Source of the DNA: Morinoia aosen | Taxonomy: Eukaryota > Arthropoda > Malacostraca > Amphipoda > Talitridae | DNA: 64,000 nucleotides | Assembly (NCBI GenBank): GCA_030386875.1 | Contig: CM059564.1 | Span: 66,135,936-66,199,935, forward strand | Direction: 5' to 3' | Shown: piece after piece, positions 57,308-64,000 of the stretch | How the letters are laid out: each line of letters opens with the position of its first letter | Numbering within the stretch: the first letter of the stretch is position 1 | Notes under the pieces: generated by a model | Told to the model about the DNA's origin: nothing | The model's input: the letters and a program-made list of their open reading frames with translations, nothing else | The model's database searches: none | Position numbers and translations under genes: made by a program

Positions 57308-58363
57308 CTAAAAAAAGTTGTTAAACACTGTTACAATATCTTGTTTATCGTGATATTTTACATTTTCTTTAACGATGGACTCAATTGTTTTTGTAGCATT
57401 ATTATTCGGTCTATAGCATGAATTAAGCAGGCACCAAGTTTTTTTTATATCTGTTCTGTATTCAGTAAATTTGCGCGTAAAGGAGTTTTGTTTCGATGTT
57501 CGTATTTGATTTGTCACTTGATTCCTGAATCTCTTATAAGTTACTTTAGATATTCGTCCTTCGTATAGTAAGGCTAGGTACGCTAGACGTTTCTTTATAT
57601 TGATCACGATATTTTCAGTAATCCAAGGCTTTTGTCTATTTTTCGGCGTAATTGTGAGGGTGATTATTGGACAACACTGGTTGTATGCGGTCGTTATAAT
57701 TTCAGTTAAATTTAGTATTGCTTGATCAATATTAATCGCATTATTGTCCAGTTCATAGATGTCCAATGATGGCATTAATTCTTCTAGAACAGTTCGCATT
57801 GTTCCCAAGTTATATTCGTTTACACAACGATATGAAAAAGTCTCAGCCTGTGGGCTGTTACAGGGACTAAAGACATTTTTCTTGATGAGAAACACCGGCA
57901 AATGGTCAGATAAGCCAGAAATTATTATTCCTGTAAGAAAATCAGTTGGATCTAGCATGAAAATATTATCGAGCAACGTAAAAGATTCAGATGTAACACG
58001 TGTAGGTTTCAAGATGATTGGAAGGAAGGAGTTAGACTGAAAAACATTTATGAAGTTTGATATTTGCTCACAGCTTCCATATTGTAGAAGATCGTAGTTG
58101 AAATCGCAGCAGATTATTATGTCATTATATAGAGACTTGTTGAACTGAGATATTATGCTTTGGAGCTCGTTCAGAAAAGAGACATTACAAGCTGTTGGGG
58201 GCCTATATACAGTCCCAAGTATAATCCGTTCACCATTTTTCGTTAGTTCTATAAATAGAGTCTAAATATGTTCATGATTCATAGTTGCACTTATAATGAT
58301 TTCCGAAGATATGTGTTTTGATATGTACGTACTGATGCCCCTGCCACGTTTGTTATTACCGAG
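57308..58363 (-). pseudogene. LINE endonuclease C-terminal half and linker
   Basis: From 58363 on the minus strand: RGRGISTYIS, a stop, ILGTVYRPP, IICCDFNYDLL, then (from 58012) KPTRVTSESFTLLDNIF and GLSDHLPVF. GTVYRPP, DFN and SDHLPV are apurinic-endonuclease-type motifs of LINE ORF2, with the catalytic Asp and His present in DFN and SDH. The 234-codon open frame 57308-58012 is only part of the polyprotein. Confidence 0.85.
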
Positions 58364-58372
58364 TAAATATAT

Positions 58373-61300
58373 TATATATGTATTATATATATGTAAATAA
58401 TAAATATTCTACTCAGAAAAAAAGGAATCGTTTAACCTAAATGTTTCGAGTCAAAGAGTCATCATTGATCTAAAATAAGGAAATCGATTTCATCATTCAA
58501 ATTCAATTTGTGGGGAATAAAAATGAAAATTGAATAAAAGGTGGAACTACTTGCAATGGGTTAGCGAACAGAGTCATTTCGATGAAGTTTGGTTTTGAAA
58601 TGAAAGTGACTCCATAATGCGACGACTGACTAGGTTCAAAATGGAAGCTAAAACAGTGAAGTCATCTAGTTTTACGGGAAGATTGTATTTTTTTGATTGA
58701 TTGGTTGACTGAGAGAGCCTTAAAAGAGAAATACCAGCAGTAGAGGCCATATACCGGCATGCTCTGCAAAGAAAACACGCAGAGCTCTAGCGGAAGAGCC
58801 CAAGTATTCAAACACATCCAGTGGGTTGCAACCTTGAACAATAACAGATGGTTGAAAAATGGGCAAATTCAAATTTGATCTCAAAAACGAAATGAAATTC
58901 AGCGTACATGAAAATTTTGAGTGCATAATAGAAAAATCAAAAGTTTAATTATTTTTCTAGATTTCTGGCCGAGAAAGTGGCGTGTACAAAACTTTTTTAC
59001 CAATATCAGACGCAAGTGGAGTTATCCAAAATTTCCTACTTGAAAAACTCTCTTAAGTTCCTTCAAAACTATGAGTGGAAAACAATATGAAAGAAAGACT
59101 TTTCTAGGAAGAATAACTACTGATGAAAGTAGGTGAAGTTTGAACATCAATGAAATATACCCAGGACAATAGAATGTGGACAGCCGGAAATATCGAGAAA
59201 ACTTAGACTTGCTTATTCTATTATTTAGATTTTTTTGCATACACTGTACATACGCAATAGTTTATAATTGTTCATGTACTTAAAAATGGAGTAAGCTTAT
59301 ATTTCATTTACAAAGATCTATTTCCGAAAAGAACATTTTCTCGAATTTTTATTTCATTGTGCAGTGAGCGTGTGAATACTTAGGTTCTACCAGAAGAGCG
59401 CAGGCAGATTATACTGGCAGAAGCCTTTAATATCCCTTTTACTGGTCCTCAGTTCGTCATCAGCTTTTAGCTCGGACGCGCAGCCTTCATGTAAATGTAC
59501 AGCGTGGCTTCAACGTTTTAGCCTCCCATTCCGACCCTGTCGACCTTCGCTTAATAGAGTCTCTTTTTATTCTTCAGTGCAACCCTCAGCTGAACGAGTT
59601 CAGAACAACGATTTTGGCTCAGATATTCCCCTGCCCATAGTAAGTTTAGTTATTTAATTTGATTTAGTTTTTCCTCCGCATCAATTAAATGTGTGTGTAA
59701 TACTTACCTTCACTTGTCCCTGATCAATTTTTTTTATTCATGATGATTTATTGGGTTGAAAAGTTTTAAAAAGAAGATTCACCTCTTTCACGAAATGTTA
59801 AATCCTTGCTTTAAGAGAATAATTTTGAATATTATAAAATACAAAAATTAACACTCCTCAATATTTCCACAAATATTAATTAATAGTTTTGGAAATAGTA
59901 TATTATTATTTAGCATGTATCTTTTAGTGCAAAGCAATATCGGACTCACCTATTTCATTGAGCATTTTGCTTCATTTGAATTCCAGAGGTAAATCTTTGA
60001 GTATTCTTACTAAATTTATTTGCTAAGTAACTTGTTTCGATTTCCCATCAATCTTCTTACTTACACTAATGATATACTTGATTTTCCTACTCGCTAATTT
60101 CGAGCGAAACGTGATTTTTTCTTTTAAAATTGTGCGGTATGAAGTTACCAACTTGCAGTGTAGAAAGAGGAAAAAATTGTGTTTTTTATGTATATATTTA
60201 AAACTTTGAAATCTAGTATATTTTTAGTTGTTCAGGATATTTTCAATTAGAGCGAACAACTTAAAGAGTGTTTCTTTATAGAATGTTGAAATATTCAGTA
60301 AGGGCCTACAATTTCATTAATGAGTCTTTCTTTTTTAGCTACAGTCAGTAGTAGGGGTCAAATATTAAAGGTTAAATCCTATAAAACGTCCACGTGAAAT
60401 GCGTAATCATCCTAGAAGACTTCAAAGTGGATGTAAAATTGGATGCTTACGCATAATGAATTTTTTTCTCCAGAAAAGGAAACACTTAAAGCTAAGAATA
60501 CCAGCACAGTTCGTACATTTTCCCCTGAACTGCATACTAAATCGATAATTGTTTCCTAGAACATTAGTTGAAAGAACACTTCAGGAATGAAAGAAAAAGA
60601 AAATGGTTTGATCCGCTCAAAGACTATCGTTGACGTGGAAAACCGAGGAGATGAAAACATCAGATCTAATTTATTGTGCTCTATCGAAGCTTCTTAATAT
60701 TAGGAGTCGAGGGCTTCTCAATACTGTCGAAGCCCCACAAAGACAAATACTAGTGGTATTACTTCAAAAATTACTTCAAGAAAATATATGAAAATAGAAT
60801 TGTGTGGAAATTCAATACTTTCTCAAGGAATTTTTTTTTCAGTAGCTACTATTGGAAAATCGAAACTCTCAATTAAACATGTTGTTACGATTCTTAAAAT
60901 TCATTGTGAATAGAACTTCGACTCTGAGCAACTGTAACAATATTACAAGTAAACAAATAAGCTATTCCTTCATGTACTAGTACCAAACAGGAAATCATCT
61001 CTGATTATATAAGAACGACCGAATCCTGAAGCGATTAGCCACGAGGATAACGATGTTCAACTTGATGAGGCAAAAAATTTGGAAGAAAGAAGCATCACAA
61101 ACGAAGGGCTGTCGACAGCGCGGGAATCTATGCGGAGGGATGAATTAAAATGCACTTTTTTAATAAGGAGAAAACTGATATACTGAAACATTATTGCGCG
61201 CCATAAAAAATTCTCCCTGAGCAACAATTGTTCGTTTAAAGGCAAGCGTACAATAATTATTGGTTGGAGTACGCTGGTTTTTAGGTTCTGAAAGTTAAAT

Positions 61301-62929
61301 AAACGGTTAAATTTAAATTTGCTAATCTTGACGTTAGAGCTCACACTGATAACATCAAAATAGACTGGAGGGATGTTGAATCACATTAGTGCTGAAGATG
61401 CAAACCAAATTGAATTGACTTATCATTTTCATAAAGTGTTATTTCTGGAAAGATTATTTGAGAAGAAAAAAGAGAATCATCGTATTTTGCTTTAATGATA
61501 TCAAAATTACGAAGAAAGTAATTTAATGATGTAAATCTTCAAAATGTTTTGAGATAGCTAACAAATATATACATAGGTAGATTGTGACACATTTAATTAA
61601 GCTAAAAACAAGAAAGAATAGTTACGGTTCATGAGGATATCAGCTTATATCGTAACCACATAAATTTAAAAATAAATGGTAGACTGTCTAACCAACTGTT
61701 GCATTTTATTCACATCTCGTATACTTGGCTAATTGTAATTTTAGTTTATTGTGTAAACATATGTTCATAATTAATTATATATAGACCTCTTAAGAGTTTA
61801 CATGGACTTGAAATTTGATTTTATCAAATACATATTGTGATAATTGCCTGCTCAGTCATTCTTCTTGACAGAATTGAGAAAAGAGTTGCGCAAAAATTTG
61901 AAGGGAAAAACAAAAGTTGACAAATATATACATATATACAGTATATACAGTATCTTTAACAATTAATATCTGGCAGGATCACATGTTTTGTGAGAGAAAC
62001 ATTAATCATATCGTTCGTTATCTGTCTCAGAAACATTGCAAATTTTCAATCATGTAAATACTACGAACACGAACAGTTCATTTCATTCATTAGAAAAAAA
62101 GTGTTTCTAGATGCTTGAACACAAACGCAGTAGGTGTAGGACATGAATGTTTGAAAGTGAACCACAGCTTGGAACTTCTTACACGTATACTGATATAAGA
62201 AACCGTCAGTGTAATATGTATTTATTCATAGGATAAACTGTTCTTCTTACGCACGCATTTTGGTGACTTGAATAATTTTTACTTAATTTTACTTCAAAAT
62301 TAATGTGCACACAGTAGATACATCTTGATCAATAAATTTTGATTATTCATCATGTCCAAAGACTCACGGACGCCTGTTAATCAATGAAGTGCTAAGAAAT
62401 ATTGAATTACGAATATTTTCTACTCAAAAAAATTCTAACACATTCTTTTATTCATTTATATTGATTAGTTAATTACACATGATTAATTAACAAGATTAAC
62501 CGTATTACCTTTTATGTACTTATTTCGATGAATTTAATAAGGAAACTCAAAACTAACATCATAAGAATATCAGAAGCTTACAATCTTAAGGTATGATATC
62601 GTATATTTTAGGTAACCTAAATTCGGCTTGGCAGTATTATTGCTTCTGTACTTTAAATTGTTCAAGTTGTTTACTATTCTTGAATGATAGTGTTTAGTAT
62701 GCAATAAAATATTCTGCGATATTCTATGTCTTAAATACTATTCTGTATAATAGTCATTTACGTATTAGTTTCATATTTATGAAAATACACGAACTTTAGT
62801 ACGAAAACTGTGATAGCCAGAAAAAAAGAAAATTACGAGAAAACTACCAGCACGTGTAATTTCTCATGCAACAGTAGTCCTTAAACGTGTATCGAATTTG
62901 ACGCAGCGAATCAAGCTCACAAGAGGACA
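58373..62929. other. AT-rich spacer
   Basis: About 4.5 kb of AT-rich DNA. The longest open frames (95 codons or less) lack recognisable motifs and no repeat family was identified. A (TA)-rich stretch borders the LINE at 58373-58400. Confidence 0.5.
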
Positions 62930-63100
62930 GGTTGGGTATATTTTTGGATTGTTTTTGTTGCATACCTGAGCCGCGACTTAAATAAGAGCTGGCCACCTTT
63001 ACTCCGTGGAGTTACACAGAAGAGGACACACTGGCGCCATCTTCTCACTCCAGTCGAGGGTCTTGTTCAGTTGTGTGGACAAAGAGAATTTTTTTTAGCA
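62930..63100 (+). promoter_or_regulatory. Possible promoter and 5' UTR of the secreted-protein gene
   Basis: Two TATA-like stretches, GGGTATATTTTT (about 62935) and TTAAATAAGAG (about 62979), lie 120-165 bp upstream of the ATG. A TTCAGTTGTG at about 63066 resembles an arthropod initiator but is not at the standard distance from either. The segment is less AT-rich than the DNA to its left. Only inference supports this call. Confidence 0.3.
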
Positions 63101-63170
63101 ATGTGGACGACGATCAAGACTTGTGTTGCTTTGCTATTGTGTTTGCAAGTAGTCTCAGCGCAAAATTTTA
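63101..63170 (+). CDS. First coding exon of a secreted protein (gene continues past the window)
   Basis: ATG opens a 23-codon exon: MWTTIKTCVALLLCL then QVVSA/QNF. It has a basic residue near the start, a hydrophobic core of Val/Ala/Leu, and small residues before a likely cleavage after A20, so it reads as a signal peptide. It ends at a strong donor, TTTTA|GTAAGT (phase 1). A short first exon ending just after the signal peptide is common in arthropod secreted-protein genes (cuticle, immune and digestive proteins), but the mature protein lies outside the window and no family can be named. The intron that follows contains a deleted mariner. Confidence 0.6.
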
Positions 63171-63700
63171 GTAAGTACCTCTCTTGACACACTGCTTGTT
63201 ATTAAGTTTGAAGGTAGAAATTTTGAACGTGGTTTCTACTCAGATATTTGATCGCCACGGAATACAGCATTTTGTTATGAATAAGAAGATGAAGTATTGC
63301 TAACGGTAGTTCTTGTTTTATAATCAAAGAAATCATTTTTTGGAAGGACAAAATAGTTTCAGAAATTGAATGCAGTGAAGCTATTAATTGACAGAGGAAT
63401 TGTGAGCCAAAGGAATATTAAATAGATTTCTCCCTTTAAAAATGGATTACAAGGTGTTCGGAATGAATTTAACAGAATAACATTTGATTTTTTTAAGTTT
63501 TTTAAAATTTATTCCTAACAACTAGGCTTGAGTTTAAAGTTTAAACCCTCCTTCATTCATGTACACGATGACAGCAAGAATGGTTGACCGGGAGCCACCT
63601 GAACCGTGAAAGAGAATAACTTGTATCATGTTGATTCGCACTGGCCATCAAAATAAGGAGATGATGGTCACTGCTTAATGCTCCTTGGATACTGTAAAAA
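63171..63700. other. Intron 1 of the secreted-protein gene, left part
   Basis: AT-rich intron sequence. Traces of the mariner element may start near 63570, but were not recognised with confidence. Confidence 0.45.
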
Positions 63701-63759
63701 CAATACGGTATGAACTAGAGAATTTCAATAACGAATTCAAGGCTACGAAGAGAATTAAT

Positions 63760-64000
63760 ATCTCCAAACTGTCATGGTTTTCGGATGTGTATTCTCAGAT
63801 AAGTGATGTGATGCACACAAATCCCAATGTTTGGCCTCCAAACTCCTCTGACCTTAACCCCATGAATTATTATGTATGGGGCGCTGTCGAGAAAGATACC
63901 AATCGCCTTGCCAGTACGGCAAGAGACCACTTAATCGATAGAATTAAAATGTTTTTAAAGGGTCATCCAAGGGAAAGTGTAAAATCAGCTTGCTCCAGGT
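63760..64000 (+). pseudogene. mariner transposase fragment, internally deleted, runs off the edge
   Basis: MVFGCVFSDK (63773 on) matches a mid-domain motif of mariner transposases. After a frameshift and a jump, NVWPPNSSDLNPMNYYVWG then AVEKDTNRLAS and SACSR match the C-terminal catalytic end; WPPNSxDLNPxDYYVWG is the mariner signature, but the usual Asp is Asn here (MNYYVWG). The intervening catalytic part is deleted, so it is inactive. The right end lies outside the window. Confidence 0.85.

Larger units (their letters stand above)
55548..58372 (-). mobile_element. CR1/Jockey-like LINE, minus strand, decayed
   Basis: Reading from 58372 down: the end of an endonuclease domain, a linker, a reverse transcriptase and a C-terminal region (YSKARSQHSILFVGTKTWKS). 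The 5' end is truncated within the endonuclease; the 3' end is near 55548 with a TAATA-rich tail. Several stops, frameshifts and a tandem duplication inactivate it. Confidence 0.85.

Noticed and set aside
1..64000. CRISPR array, operon or prokaryotic defence system
   Set aside because: Spliced genes, SINEs and LINEs show nuclear animal DNA; the tandem repeats have no unique spacers and adjoin no cas-like genes.

Overview
This is nuclear DNA of an animal, most likely an arthropod and perhaps a crustacean. The case rests on spliced genes with long AT-rich introns and GC-rich exons, GT-AG junctions, and a repeat load of hAT, piggyBac-like, pogo/Tigger and mariner DNA transposons, LINEs, a Penelope-like remnant and tRNA-derived SINEs. 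Naming a crustacean is inference; no taxon-specific gene is present.

Two complete protein-coding genes lie head to tail on the plus strand. The first (173-13634, 6 coding exons, 522 codons) encodes a RETREG/FAM134 reticulophagy receptor, with a reticulon-homology domain near the N-terminus and an LC3-interacting motif ten residues from the C-terminus. The second (19970-41024, 13 coding exons, 655 codons) encodes SLC38A9, the lysosomal amino acid transporter and arginine sensor of mTORC1. Both were assembled by hand from splice signals: every junction keeps frame and both lengths close exactly. A third gene begins at 63101 with a signal-peptide exon and runs off the right edge.

Layout. 1-13634: RETREG gene, with a foldback element carrying a piggyBac-like insertion (912-2032), a deleted Tigger (4127-4939), two small TTAA-flanked MITEs (5066-5531), a 5'-truncated LINE with a 16-bp target duplication (8504-9377), a 273-bp MITE (10315-10587) and a short retroelement (11578-11944). 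13635-19969: probable 3' UTR and spacer with a second short retroelement and a tRNA-derived SINE. 19970-41024: SLC38A9. Its first intron holds a cluster of palindromic repeats and a 2.7-kb foldback hAT element; three other introns each hold a different minisatellite (26, 32 and 24 bp units). 41025-63100: no cellular gene recognised. It contains a LINE 3' fragment, a three-level nest (SINE inside a decayed hAT inside a TTAA MITE, 46954-49297), more SINEs, a Penelope-like remnant, a minus-strand LINE with an inactivated reverse transcriptase (about 55548-58372) and AT-rich DNA. 63101-64000: first exon of a secreted protein and a deleted mariner.

Both complete genes act in lysosome-linked catabolism (ER-phagy and lysosomal amino-acid sensing), but whether their adjacency matters cannot be judged from one window. 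I saw no clearly new biochemical system. The most unusual material is the repeat architecture: three unrelated intronic minisatellites in one gene, long foldback elements, and a decayed tandem repeat beginning at a real splice donor.
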